The translations under genes were made by a program, and so were the position numbers. Below are positions 43,651-56,688 of a DNA stretch of 64,000 bases, piece by piece (positions within the stretch are counted from its first letter, which is position 1; every line of letters starts with the position of its first letter). Source of the DNA: Apium graveolens (lineage: Eukaryota > Streptophyta > Magnoliopsida > Apiales > Apiaceae); the NCBI RefSeq assembly GCF_009905375.1, contig NC_133647.1:806001-870000 (forward strand), read 5' to 3'. The notes beneath the pieces are model-generated. The model made no database searches. It had not been told where the DNA came from and was given only the letters and a program-made list of their open reading frames with translations.

Positions 43651-46600
43651 CTAACCATAGCTGCTAGCTGTAATATCAGGGTAAAGCAAGGAGTGAGCCA
43701 AATGCTCAACAAGTGTTAACAGTACGACACAAAATATTATTCGAGGTATACATTAAAGAATGACAATGGAAAGACATAACCAATGATAACAAGGGATAAA
43801 ACTATGAGTGATGGCATCATTTTTACTTGTATCAAAACAAATTTCAAAATCATGTCTTAATCAAAATTATTTTATGACGCTACGGATTACAGCCGGTGAT
43901 CAGCCGCGAAGTAATCCCGAACCTCGCTGGGTTCTAAAATATTAATGGGAATCCCTAGGCAACTTTTAAGCCTAATATAAGTGTGGAAAGGACTCGCGTC
44001 TCAGTCCAGATCCACCATTCAAGAAAACATTTATCCCCCTTTGGGACTGAAAACCCACATTTTATTTATTTCAAAAACTGATGCTGAATTATAACAAAAA
44101 TCTCTTTTTACAGTAAACATTTTTTATCAAGGAATTATAGATCAACTCGAAACACGGGAAATAAGGTACTGAATATCAGGGCCATGATTCACAAAACTAT
44201 ACTTTATTCAAGTAATTGAATGATTTTCATATATCAAAGATTGGACAAGGGGATTTAGTGAGGCTTTTGGATATTATAAAAAGGGTAATGCCAAATTGGG
44301 CTTTAAGCAATGGTTTCTCATCAAGGTTCAAGCGCTGGATCATCAAGAAGGTAAGCTTCATGAATACTAAGGGTGTTAGGGTATGCAGAAATGATCTTTA
44401 ACTCAGGATATATCAGAATTGTCAAGCTTTAGGATAAGAAAGAAGGTATCAATCAATGAGGAATCACGTTGGTAAGTATCTGACTATCAGAGTTCAAGGT
44501 AAGGTTCTATAGGGGTTCAAGTTTCAGGGTGAGATATTGATACTTAGGAATCATTAGCATGTTAATCAAGAGGATCAATCAAGTATTATAACAACTCTTT
44601 ATTTTATCATGGCATTCAACTATCATGAAAAGACTTTTGAACTACTTGCAATACGTACTCGAGGGTTCATGGCATCTCTATATAATTCAAAGATAAACAT
44701 AAGATACGCTTGATTTAATATATCAAATGACACATGATAGTTGTAGCAATGTATGAACTATTAGCAGTAAATACAAAGGTCAAGTTGAATCACTTGCCTT
44801 GAGAAAGGCTGGTCTGGTCTGACTGGTAGGAGCAACAACTGGAGCTTCACTCGACCTTTATGGCAAGTTTTCCCTCGACCTGAGATCCTACAATAATAAT
44901 AATAATCCTCATTATAATATTTTCTCACCAACTTAGCCTATTTACAACCCGAAATTTAACACGGATGACACTTAGGCCTATATGCACTTAATTTTATATT
45001 CATTTTTAAATTACAAATGTTCACACATAGCCACATAATCACATATCATATATTAATACTAAATAACACCATATACACCATAATGCAACACTAGGCTTGG
45101 ATGATCTCGACTCACAACTTAAGTCACTTGGTCGCTAAACTAGACAAAGTCTTCAAATTTTGGCTTCCTAACTCGATGTGCCTTTACTAAACTATCCAAA
45201 ACCTATTGACCCTCACCTGTGCCTTTTGCTCTACTGACCTTATACTATCTTACAACTATGGTGGTCAACCTAAATCTCACTCCTAAGTATTCTAAAACTA
45301 TGTGATAAGTGAAAGTGCTCACTGGTGCAAATTTCAGAATGACAACTATAGTTTCTTGAGTGCATTAGACACTCTTAAACTACAAATTTTCATTCAAAAC
45401 TTTTACACAAGACTCTCCTGACCTAAGGGCATCTCACAAACTTGATGTGGCTCAAGGGCCTGGCTTGGGCCTTCTTGGGCCTAAGCTAAAAGTCCAAGAT
45501 TCCCCTGTTTTTCTGGGCAGAAAACGCCCTGACTTGAATTAACTTGTGACACACGGTTCTAACTCATATCCTATGAACTATGGTTGGAAAAACTTCTCTG
45601 ACACTCTCTCTAACTAATGCCCAACAGGGCCTAATGAGGGCCTACCCATGACATGGTCAAATCTCCCTATTTCTAAGTTACAACAAAACTGTCCCCTGCT
45701 GGACAGATTTTATTATTCTACTTGTGCACCTAACAAAATGACATGCAAACCTCCAACCAACACCTAAAACCTTTTATATACTCCCAATAATAACTTCTGG
45801 TGGATTGGGCCTCAAAGTGCACATTAATGACATGGTCAAAATTCACTCTAAACCTCAGGGTACTAAACTGATTTTCTGCAGAAACTATAACTCTCCTTTC
45901 TCCAAAGTCTTGACTTGACAAACTCAACTACCAACAACCCAATACTCAAACCAAGACCTAAACATGGTGATCTACTGAACTAACTCCCTTATACTCAAAA
46001 TAACTTTGGTGGAGATCATCCTTTACCTAAGGTGCAATTATGGCAAAACAAAAGAAACTACACTTCTCAACTCACAAATCATCAAGTTTTTGAAACAACA
46101 AGATATACATTTTTATAAAAGATAACCACGAATTATTACCATGCATCAATGAGCATTAATCAATATTAACACCTTATTCCTACTGAAATTAAAGCTTACT
46201 AACAAAATCTTTCCAAATGATTAAAATCTTATAACATTCTAAGAGAAATCCACATGCATGCATGTCTTCGGGTTTTGCAAACCAAAACAACATATTTTCT
46301 ACATATATTCTATCATAAAATTGACATGCAAGCCTAGCATAAGATATAACTAGATGATCACTTAGCATGCAAAGAGTTTTATCAAATATTCACCATAAAA
46401 TTCAAGCCATTATCACATAAACATGCAAAAATCGAATTAAGCAACAAGAATAGTTTTAAGGACCATTCATTCGGCTCCCATATGGTCATGGCCGAATGAA
46501 ATGGAAGAAAATGGCCATTTAATCATCAAGAGTTTCCCCTTAAGACTTGGCACTTCTCCATTCCTTGTAGTCCTCTCAAAAATAACCTTAAATCCATAAG

Positions 46601-47453
46601 AATCAAGATTGTACTTTGAGTTCCAACTAAAACCTTTACATGCAACCTTTAAACTTAAACTTTCTACTCAAAAATCTTTGAAATATGAGTGATCATGGGA
46701 AGTAACATTTACTTGTATAGAGAGTGGAAGCTTGGTTGAGGATTGAAGAAAAAAATGGGGAAGGGGGTTTCGGCTAAAAGCCGAGAGTGAAGGGGGAGGA
46801 GGGCCGAGAGTGAGAGAGGGAGGAGGGAGGGAGGAGAAAATGTGGTGGTGAGTGGAGTGAATGATCATGTCTTTGCTTGTTTTATGGTTTTTGTGTTTCC
46901 AAAAGTGAGTGGAATTAAGAATTGACATGATTAGCCTTCCACTTGAACTTGGTTCAATTTGCATGCAAGGATAAAGAAGGTATTTGGCTTAGGAAATAAG
47001 AGTTAGTGGGGGTGGTTATTGACTCTTTATCCCTTTTGGATTGAATAGAAGAGATTTGCATGCAAGGATAACTATGTAATTTGCTAATTATAACAATTAA
47101 CATTTATAAAGATTTATTTTTATAAAATAAAACACAAGTTCAAAAATTATAAAATTTATACCATAAAATAACTTGGATTTTTGGAAATTTTATAAAACCA
47201 CTTTTGAATTTTGTGAGCAAAATAACTTTCAAAAAGAAATTTATTCAAGGTTTAAAATATTCCTTATAAATCAAAAATAAAAGAAATAAATAAACTTTTG
47301 CTTTGAAAAATCATATACCACATAATGAAAATTTAAGACGCAGAAATTCTCATTCACACAAGCATACAATAGTTGAATATATTTGCATTCGGTTTTATAA
47401 TTACACCAAATTCACAATTAATATTACACAAAAATGCCGGTTGTAACATGTAA
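43651..47453 (-). repeat. Minus-strand gypsy LTR fragment related to the Tekay-like LTRs
   Basis: No gene is supportable here. Read on the minus strand, the low-coordinate end contains GTTGAGCATTTGGCTCACTCC, a block found near the 3' end of the LTR at 27411-30879, but the last few hundred bases and the GCGTTACA end are missing. The likely 5' edge (TGTTACAACCGG) is at 47453. Other shared landmarks are the CTGATCACC block (about 43895) and a pyrimidine-rich tract at 46740-46850 matching in position a tract in the LTR at 60151-64000. Borders are approximate; only the general identity is well supported. Confidence 0.65.
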
Positions 47454-47665
47454 TCAGAATTACAGAGCATTCAAGTTAATACAATAATAAAAAGTCTGAA
47501 TACATTGAACCTAAAGTACAATTATAGTTAATTAAAAATACGCTCTCATGCGTCTATCATAGACTACACCATAATATCAGTCCACCAACTACTGGACAGC
47601 AAAACCCAATACTAATCCTCATTACCCATATATCTGCAAGGATTTTTATAATGGAATTAAGCACT

Positions 47666-48778
47666 TTAATTCATGTAGTACCTGTCACGGAGCTCCTCGG
47701 CTCTACAAATGTCGGGATTGACATAAACCTTTGTGGAATGCATATCTGATAAGGAAATCGCCAAGCTGTAAATGTCCTGGACCATTATACAGCTACTGAT
47801 GAGCATGTCAATTGGATGGACAGGAAAGAAGACAGCGTTATTCAATTCCATATTAGTAGAAAGGGCAATGTCATCCCACAAACAGACATTAATGTCATAA
47901 ATGCATTGATGCCAATTGTATACTTGTTAACCATAAAAAAATTAAAGCAACAGTGGGCAATGGTTTAGTTAACTATTGGAGTATAAACACTTACATAGAG
48001 TCCGTTATCACTAGATCTAGTAGTGTATGTGTTTCATTTCATTTGTCAGTAATTGAACGGAGCTTAGGCATTTCCTTAATGACACCAATGACATCTAGGC
48101 ATAAATAAATTGAAAAATATTATAGTCACAAAGAGGATGATGTGGCATATTAGATACAAATAACAAAATGAGGGTCTAAAAATCGAGTTATGCAAGCAGT
48201 AGAAAGTTACCTATACATTGATCATTTTGGTACAGATATGTGTTCAGATTTCCAAAATAATAGAAATCAAAAACTTCACCACGGGGAACAAATGCTGGTA
48301 GAAACAACTTTGTTGCCTTGGTTTCTTCGTTAAAGTTTATAAGATTTTCAGATGCAAAACATTTAAAAGGACCTGTGTAAGGAATTACTTTGAAACTCTT
48401 AATTTTATAGATTTGTCCATCCTCCATATGGTTTTCAAAGTGTTCCAGTAAGGAAGGTTTGATCTAGATATGCATCCGTTCTTCCTATATTATATTAGAA
48501 AAAATAATGTTATAAATCCTATTTAAAGTAAGCTTACAGTGAAGAATTTTCATATTGGAGGAATATCAACTTACCCGGTCATCCACCACAATCACATTCA
48601 AACCAGGTTGGCGTCCCTCTAACATAACATTGTCAATATATTTTCCGCACACCTCAACTTTGATCTTCCAGTTCTGTTTTACGAAGGGCTTAAGCTGCTT
48701 CAGATTTTGATAGTCTCGGAAAGCCATAGTGTGTTGTTTAGGTCTTGGGATAAAGAGATTGAAAATGTATGGAAACAT
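47666..48778 (-). pseudogene. Helitron RPA1-like single-strand DNA-binding gene
   Basis: Exon blocks on the minus strand: 48778-48566 (KQLKPFVKQNWKIKVEVCGK, VIVVDDR), 48500-48188 (EHFENHMEDGQIYKIKSF, GPFKCFASENLINF), about 48105-47993 (DVIGVIKEMPKL) and 47930-47666 (WDDIALS, MLISSCIMV, STKVYVNPDICRAEELRDR). These are the OB-fold blocks of plant RPA70-like proteins, which bind single-stranded DNA. Such a gene is a known passenger of plant Helitrons and may help rolling-circle copying. A TGA interrupts the third block (near 48037). The C-terminal zinc-finger OB fold is not seen, so the gene is shorter than a normal RPA70. Confidence 0.75.
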
Positions 48779-49102
48779 TTATAGGCTTATATAGTGAGGT
48801 ACAACATATAAACTTTATTTTTATTGTCTTCATTGTTAAAATTTTCAATAACATGTAATATTCAAATTAACAATTGGGGGTACACCTTAATAATGTATTA
48901 ATAAATCCAACTGGTAACCAACCAAACAATTTAATTACTACATACTATATTTATCATATATTATTCTAAGACAGGAAATTTTAACATAAAATATAATATC
49001 AAATCAATTTAATAAATATGGCTAATCAGTTTGTACTCAAGTAATTCATGAATATAACAACTGTGGAACTCTTACACTCAATTTGACATGTTCAGTAGTG
49101 TA

Positions 49103-50740
49103 TTACATAGGCAGGTTATAAAAAATTTCTTTATACACCACATTCTTTGTGATATTTGTAGAATCACCATTATTTGAGTCAATGAACACCTTTAGACCAT
49201 TGGGAGAGGTAACACGACTCACTGCTACATACAGTTGGCTGTGCGTGAAAACAGGATTTGGTAAATACAATCCAACTCGCTCAAGGGATTGACCTTGTGA
49301 CTTATTGATTGTCATTGAGTAGCAAATCTAGAGAGGCATCTGTTTTCTGATTAACTTGAACGACAACTTCGTATCTGTAGGGCATAGTTTCATTCCAGGA
49401 ATGAAATGCTTTGTGCCAACAAAGGCACCACAAATTACCTCACACTCAACACATTGGTTCAGACATCTTGTAATCATCATACGTGTCCCATTGCACAGTC
49501 CTAGGGTCTGGTTTAAGTTCCGCATTAACATCACAGTGACGCCTTCTTTTAATTTGAGCTCATGAGGAGGAAGTCCTGGTATGTTAATAGAATTCAAATA
49601 CTCAGGAGGGAATGCAAAGCTTAATTCAGATGGAGTACCACCAAAATCCTCAGCTCTGTCAACACTATAGTAGGTAAATTCAGGACCAGGTATTGTATCA
49701 ACTATTACAGAATTAAGATGACTAACTATTTGATTGGTTGGAGTAAGAATAGCTCTCTCACTTAAATAAGGTGCTGACTTGTATTGCGACAAAAACTCAG
49801 GGTAAGTCCACTTTATCATATTTTCCACAGAATTTTTTAACTCAGGATCACAAAACTGTGGTGGAATATAAATATCTTCCCCTTCATAATCCAAGATCAA
49901 CTCCGGAGGTGGTACTTGATCATTACCAATCAGAAGAACCAATTCTGCAAATGTTTTGAGACTCTGAATCTCCTCATTATCATGTGATTGGCTAAGTCTC
50001 ATGTTACGATACAGAAGCATAATCTTTGATTTCAGCCATAACTGGGATCTGGTTATACTTGCAGATACTATATCTCCACGGGAACCCTGGTTTATAACTG
50101 GAAGAATTTGTCGAAAATCACCGCCTAAAACAACAGTAATTCCTCCAAAAGGCATTGCATATCTTCTTGGGTCAACAACTTTCATAATATCTCGTAGCGA
50201 GCGATCTAAATATTCAAAGGCATAGCGATGCTGCATAGGCGCCTCATCCCAAATAATCAGATTGGTATGTTTGATAAGTTCAGCTATATCAGAATCGTGA
50301 CGAATACCACAAGTGGAACAATCGTCAAGTACAATAGGTATCATGAACCACGAATGTGCTGTTCGGCCACCAGGCATAAGTGTGGCAGCAATCCCGGAGG
50401 AAGCAACTGGTAGGACTATTAAACCAAGTGAACGTAACTTATAGATGAGTGTTTTCCAAATAAATGTCTTCCTGCAGCCACCACTACCATACACAAAATA
50501 CACACCTCCAGAATTAGATTGTATAGAATGTAGAACCTGGTTGAAGATTTCAAGCTGTTCAGGATTGCAATTTTCAAATAATTTGTCAAACTCTGATTTC
50601 ATTTCATCAAGGTTGTAACTTGTTTCTTCAACAACCAAATTATTTATCCCACTTTGGATGTAGGATGAGGGAAGTTGTGGCAACTGGTTGAATTGTGATA
50701 ATGATTTACCAATATACTTGAGCAACTTATCAATTTCTGC
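49103..50740 (-). pseudogene. Helitron Pif1-like helicase domain
   Basis: A 5'-3' DNA helicase expected to unwind the element during rolling-circle transposition. Minus-strand motifs in order are NPEQLEIFNQVL, the Walker A region VYGSGGCRKTF (near 50480), GRTAHSWF, LIIWDEAPM (Walker B, near 50255), VVLGGDFRQILPV, LLYRNMRLS, LSERAILTPTN, the stop, then MTINKSQGQSLERVGLYLP and LYVAVSRV (49315-49200). In Walker A the family pattern GSGGTGKT is replaced by GSGGCRKT, so the invariant glycine before lysine is arginine. A TAG at 49325-49327 splits the C-terminal motif VI. Both changes indicate loss of function. It is the spliced continuation of the Rep part. Confidence 0.93.
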
Positions 50741-50824
50741 ATATATAGTACAAATTATTCAATGATAAATGATATGGTAGATTCAACTAAATAGTGCTTA
50801 AAAGGAAGGTACTAATTGGTATAG

Positions 50825-53800
50825 TCAAGTAAGTAATATACCTGCAAGTGCAAAGTATTGTAGTTGAATGTCCGAGTAAATAGTTGATGGATCATTTATT
50901 GTCATTGAAAGCCTCTTCCTGAGTAAATCATCCACCATATGCTTCCAGTGCTGCTCCCACAACTTTCTCAAGTCCGAGACTTGATAATTGACAATAATAT
51001 GTATAAAAAGCTGCCTTATCTGCTTAAGAAAGCCACTGACAACACATTCTTTGATGACTGAATGCCACTCGTTATCATCATCAAGCAAACCTAAATTCTT
51101 GCATGCATCCTTAAATGTTTGGAAGGATACACCATTGATAGTTTTCAAAAATTGAAAAAAAGTAGGACCACTAACATTGGAAAGAAGCAAACGAAGGTAC
51201 CATAACTCTCCGGCACTGTGGTGCGTATACAACATTCTACCAATCTGCTTACCTTTTTTGCGCATGGTCCACATCCTATCCGTCTCATTCCAAACATAGT
51301 ATTGAGGAATCTGATCATATGTATATTGTCTGGCATGTATGTCCTTCTGATTTAGAATGAAAAAGGCCTCTAACTGACTATGTTTATATTGCTCTTGTCT
51401 TACTACTTTCTCCAATGAATCATTCTCGGTAAAGGTACAACTTCTCTCTCCAGGCAGGTGGAAAGATAATCGTAAAACAGAAATTGAACGGAAATGTATT
51501 GGAAAACTAAAAATCCGATAAGCAGCTTCAGATGCACATATATCTGCCATCAAAATAGGCATTTATCTCGTCAACAATAGGTTCATTTTCATTTTCACTT
51601 TCCCTTCTTTGAGTCGAAATTTCAATTGTAGCACGGTCGTGACCTTTGAGGTAGTATTTGAATAAATACTTCAAACTTCTTGCATGACAACAGATCTCTA
51701 CATTTATGTGACAGTGATATTTGACCAACAATTCCCTATTATAGGGCATAACCCAACGATTATCCAGTTCACATCTGCCTTTCATAACAATTATGCCAGT
51801 ATTACAACGTCTGTAAATTGGGAAACCGGACTGGTCAAAATATGTTTCCCGACAGTACCTAGAAGGTCAAAATTTACAGTTTGTTATTAGCAGACATACA
51901 TTTCAAAAAAAAGAAGCCAAGTTTATAATACTAACTTCATAGGAAAGTGTTTTGTACACTTTAAATCCTTCATGCACGGGGATTTTGTGTTCTGAATACC
52001 ACAAGGACCGTGGATCATCAAACTCTTTACAGCCTCGTAACCAACAGGATCAGAAATGGGATCCGGTATCTCAGCACTTACGTACTTGTCAACATTACCA
52101 CTGAGATTCCTCTTAGAGTCAGCTGACAACCATATTAACAAATGGACATGGGGAAGACCTCGTTTTTGATACTCCACAACGTACATAACTACAAACAATG
52201 TTTTAACAAAGGGATTAAAAAAATTTAAAAATATAAAAAATTTGTTGATGGTTTAAAGCTACAAATTAAAGATTGAGAGTTGCGAATTTACCTCCTAAGC
52301 ATTTGCCAAAAAAATCATTATTCCTTATGTCATCTAATAATTGCTCAAGCTTTAGATGGAAAACACGGGATATAATATCAGGAGAATCCCGAGCAGAACA
52401 CCTAGGTAAGAGCTTCATCATTTCCGTTATTTCATTCCATAGAGGGTTGCAAGTCATGGTCAGAAAAATGTCTGGATGTCCAACAACACGACAAACTACA
52501 AGGGCATCTTGGAAATTTTGTTGCATATACCGTTTAGATCCAAGAAAGTTGGCTGGCAATATAAAACCTTTCCCGACATTTGATGCTTCAGTACCACCAC
52601 GGACAACTTTCTTTGCAAGCGAATTATACAATTCACTTCTGAGATTAGTTTGGTGAGTGCGTAACCACCACAAATGTGCTTTTTCTACACAGGAGAAAGC
52701 ATCAACTACATACTGTTGGTAAAGTCGTCCAGCTAATCGCACGTGGAACCCTGTTAAAATAAAACAGCATTCAAAAATGAAATAATGTAATAAATATCTA
52801 CTGGAAAATAATATAAGACAGTAAAATCCAAATGCCGTACAACTACTTTAGGGATTGCCATTTAACAATTACTTAAAATATACCTTCTTCTTGACGTACT
52901 TGCAAACGGTAGGAGTAGTATTCTTTCATTGTGATCCTTTTGCGCTTCTTCTTTTTCTGGGTCTCCGAATCAACATAAGGAATCTCATCATGGTAGCCAT
53001 CTTCACCGAGAGGAAACAATATTGGATATTGCAGCGCCATAAGCGAGGGATGAACAGAGGAAATCCTTTCAAGGTTTTTATCTGATTTCTCAATCACAAT
53101 ATCCCTTGTATTGTGTTATGGCTTCTTCTCAACGATGATATCTCTATCTCCAACAGTCGTATCAACATCACCAACCATGACACAAGCTACTTCGTCAGAT
53201 GGCCCAATTAAATTCTCACGACCACTATCCGAATGGGATACTTTTAATTTGATTTTCAGATCTCTAATAGGCTGCTCCTTAAATCGATCACGGGCATATC
53301 GAATTTTTTTTACCAACTGATTAGTATCATCTAACATTGCAACCAAACCTTCTACTATTTCAGTGTCAACAGCTTCACCATCATCAACCTTGATCCACTT
53401 AACACGGTTCTCAATTTCATTTTCAGTATCGTAAATGTATAGTTGGCAAAATTTGGGATCATCTCCATCATTTGGTATAAGAGTACCAAAAACATGATGG
53501 TTTTGACCGTTGAGGCGGTATACTTAAGGTGCAGATCCACAATTAATGGAATGATCTACCTTCCCACCCATGGAGGTAAATGCAAACATGGCATTATATA
53601 GACGAAATTCCTTTTGAATGTTTTACTCTTGTTGGGATGATTATACAACTGCTTTAGGTAAGACAGAGTAGGAGGTATAGAAGGAAGCTTTATCTGACCT
53701 TGACCGCAGCAAATACCAAAAGTAGGTGTCCCTTTCTCAACATTCTTGTTTGTCCTCTCCTCCTTCCACATGATAACTTTGCATTTCCTACAAAATTCAG

Positions 53801-53900
53801 TCGGAGGACCCAAAGAAGAATACCCCTCGGGAACTGTACTCGATTAATCAATAAAATTCAAATACTTCATTTTTTGACAAAATTCTATATGAAGTTGTGA
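50825..53900 (-). pseudogene. Helitron Rep part: zinc finger, N-terminal domain and HUH nuclease
   Basis: On the minus strand: a zinc-finger-like start (LGPPTEFCRKCKVIMWKEER, near 53800), LNGQNHHVFGTLIPNDGD (near 53500), MALQYPILFPLGEDGYHDE (near 53030), RLAGRLYQQYVVDAF (52740), and the HUH motif in QKRGLPHVHLLIW (near 52150). The Rep tyrosine motif KYLFKYYLKGHDRA (near 51650) and SGPTFFQFLKTINGV (near 51150) follow. The HUH and tyrosines would nick and join DNA ends. Introns are visible (52751-52883, and others near 52200-52290, 51850-51930 and 50745-50840). Lesions are frameshifts near 53620 and 51545 and stops near 53525 and 53115. Confidence 0.9.
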
Positions 53901-56603
53901 TGCTTATTATACCAGAAGTAATAACAAATTCAGTTTGTGGGTCGTCATCAGCCATCCAATTCATTTCCTCACTCTTAGAGTCTGTTATATTGATATAAAT
54001 GGACATGGATTAAAAACAAAGATCCAGATAATTAAAACTTATTATTTAGCCAGTGAGCATTACCATCATCCCAAAATAACTCACTATCCTCTGACTGCAG
54101 CTCAGGTATGGTCGACACTTCTAAAACATATATAAAAACATTAGTGCAGTATCATTTTGTGGAATTTTTTGAGTATAATAAGGATTTGAATAAAATCTAT
54201 ATACCTATAGAATCATAATCCACATGTACATTGGTATCTTCAAATAGCTGGGTGGATGGAAGGAACTCAGAAGATGCATGAATCCTGGAAAACATTCCTG
54301 GTACATCTGCTACACATGCAAAGGTAAAGATAAATAGCGTATTTAAATTTAAATAATTGATTAACCACAAATCTGGACAGAAGTTATACCTTCTGTACAA
54401 CTTGTTGTAGGATCGGACGGATTTCTCTTATTAGCGGCAAAGCGACGAACATTATTAGACTCAACACTCGAGTGTATATGGGAGTAGTTAAAACGTGTCT
54501 GCCTGGTACCATAAGTAGAGGTTGAAAATTCAACACCTGTAATTATCATTACGTGATCTATTATCTGATAAATAATTATCTGGTATTAAATTCAATAATA
54601 TAATACCTTGTGTTTTGTCAGCCAAAGTCGCACGAAAAGGAGGAACGCCTGTAAATAGATCTCAATAAACAGATTAGCTATTTCACAGGACTATACATGG
54701 TCATCTTCAGAGAAACAAACAGACATTAAACACAAAAATTCTCAAGATTAGACAAATTTACTTGTCTTTATAAGACCAATACATGTCCACATATTACAAA
54801 AATATGGCCTCTTACCAAGCTTAGATTTTGGAGTTGGACATTTATTTGTCATGTCGGAAAGAGGTACTCTAGGAGGCGTCTCTACAACCGATGATGTTGA
54901 TATTCCCGACAACTTTAAAATAGGAGTTGAATATAAGTAACCTAAAACCAGTAAAAGAAACTCTTTTAAATGGTTAAAAAATTATTTCCTTCATAAATTT
55001 AATGAACAGGTTAATATGAGGAACCTATTAAAATAACGACAAAAACAACAAAAATAAGAACAATCTGCATTTGGCACATTTCTTTCCACATATTACAAAA
55101 CTATGACCTCTTACCAAGCTTAGATTCGTCAGTTGGACATTTGTTTGTCATGTCAGAAAAGGGTACTCTAGGAGGTGTCGCTCCAATCGTTGATCTTGAT
55201 TTTCCCGGTAACTTTGAAATAGGAGTTGAATATAAGTAACCTAAAACCAGTAAAAGAAACTCTTTTAAATGGTTAAAAATTTATTTCCTTCATAAATTGA
55301 ATGAACATGTGAATATGAGGAACCTATTATAAAATAATCTACAATTGACAGATTTCTTTCCACATATTACAAAACTATAGCCTCTTACTAAGCTTAGATT
55401 CAGCAGTTGGACATTTATTTGTCATGTCGGAAAAAGGTACTCTAGGAGGTGTCGCTCCAACCGATGATATTGATTTTCCCGGTAACTATGAAATAGGAGT
55501 TGAATGAAAGTAACCTAATAGGCAGTGTAAAAGAAACTCTTTTAAATGGTTAATTGCATATTTATTCATAAATTGAATAATAATATTAGAAAAATTATAC
55601 CTAGAGTATTTGATGTAGCTGCTTTGACATTGGTATGTGTTACATTACTAACATTCGGAGTCTCCAATTTGTCACACTCGAGGCAAGATTTTGAAAAAGA
55701 AACAGGGCATCTTCCATGAGTACATTGAGAATTTGTTATGGACATATGGTTCTGATTACCAACACCTAAAATTGTTTTGTTTGTAATATTAGTTGCAACT
55801 ATTCTATTAATATAATACTGAAACTCACAATTAATGATGAGACTAGAAACCACAATTACCGTATTGGGACTGATTGGTAAGGTATGAAACAGCAGACTGA
55901 GCAAACTCTAAATTAAATTTAAAGAACAAAATATGAACAAAGAATAAAGTTAAAAACCATGAAACACAGTGTAATTAAAAATTTGCATTTACCTACTCCA
56001 GTAGAAGGCGAAACTTTGGTAGTTATTATAGGATTATTGTTTTCTTTCACACTAGAGTCAATTCTCCTATATTTTCTAGAGTGTGATGCTAGTTCAAAAA
56101 AAATGAAAAAACAAAGTTTTACAGGTATATAACTATGAAACAAAAAAACATATATTTCTACAAAATTGATACCTCCATCATATTGAAGTGTTGGAAAATT
56201 CTTTAATAGCAAATGGTTGTAAGTGACCTGAAACACAGAAGAACATGTTAGAAGTACAAATTATTGGGGGTAGAAGAACATAAATTAGATCTGCAAATAC
56301 CTCTTTCATTTTTCCCCAGGGTGTGAGCAAATGTTGGCTATGAATGAGAACTAAGAAGGAAGTGAGATTGCAGGAGGAACTAAGATCTGAAATTGAATTA
56401 AAATTTGAATTGAATGACAACTTGATGTTTTGTCCGAAAATAATCTTCTCTCCCAAGCTTACCAGGGCGTGAACAGAAGATGTGGATAGGAAATAGGCAG
56501 TGTATGACACACATTGCTTAGAGAGTTCAGATAATTTAGACTTAGGAGTATTTAAAGTGGTATCACGTGAGGCATGTTGGATTTCATGAATTATCAATGG
56601 CAT
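53901..56603 (-). pseudogene. Helitron N-terminal exons, small and repeated
   Basis: A series of short exon-like blocks on the minus strand before Rep. The first (56603-56290) starts MPLIIHEIQHASRD and ends LLTPWGKMKE. A block at 55960-55565 has ILGVGNQNH. Three tandem copies of one exon follow (54816-54941, 55115-55240, 55389-55514), each with a TPPRVPLSDMTNKCPT-like core. A further related block (GVPPFRATLADKTQ, near 54630) and blocks at 54540-54370 and 54330-54200 complete the set. Plant Helitron proteins often have such variable N-terminal exons. I cannot fix the full splice pattern and assign no function. Confidence 0.55.
54816..55514 (-). repeat. Tandem triplication of a 126-nt symmetric exon
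   Basis: Three exon copies of exactly 126 nt, 299 and 274 bp apart, with flanking intron sequence also duplicated (blocks such as CCACATATTACAAAA and AAACTCTTTTAAATGG). Each begins after TTTTAG (copy 3: ATTAG) and ends before GTAAGAG. The exon starts and ends in the same phase, so extra copies keep the frame. Copy 3 carries an in-frame TAG (Lys codon AAG changed). Confidence 0.88.
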
Positions 56604-56688
56604 TTTCTGTAATTACAATTCAACTCCTGGGGTAGGGGGTGTAAAAGGACATCATTTTAGTGGATTCAGGATTTATTATATATATAGA

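Larger units (their letters stand above)
47454..56688 (-). mobile_element. Degenerate Helitron with RPA-like gene
   Basis: Rolling-circle transposon on the minus strand. The 5' end is proposed at 56688, where the minus strand reads A|TCTATATATATAATAAATCC, matching the TC start and AT-rich opening typical of plant Helitrons inserted after A. Gene order on the minus strand is N-terminal exons, Rep (HUH nuclease), Pif1-like helicase, RPA-like. The 3' CTRR end and hairpin were not found, so the low-coordinate border is only an upper limit set by the neighbouring LTR. Stops, frameshifts and a Walker A change show it is inactive. Confidence 0.8.

Noticed and set aside
47574..47602. Possible Helitron 3' end (minus strand ...GGACTGA with a GTCCA/TGGAC stem)
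   Set aside because: The stem overlaps the CTGA end instead of lying about 10 bp upstream, and is only 5 bp. It is not convincing without other family copies.
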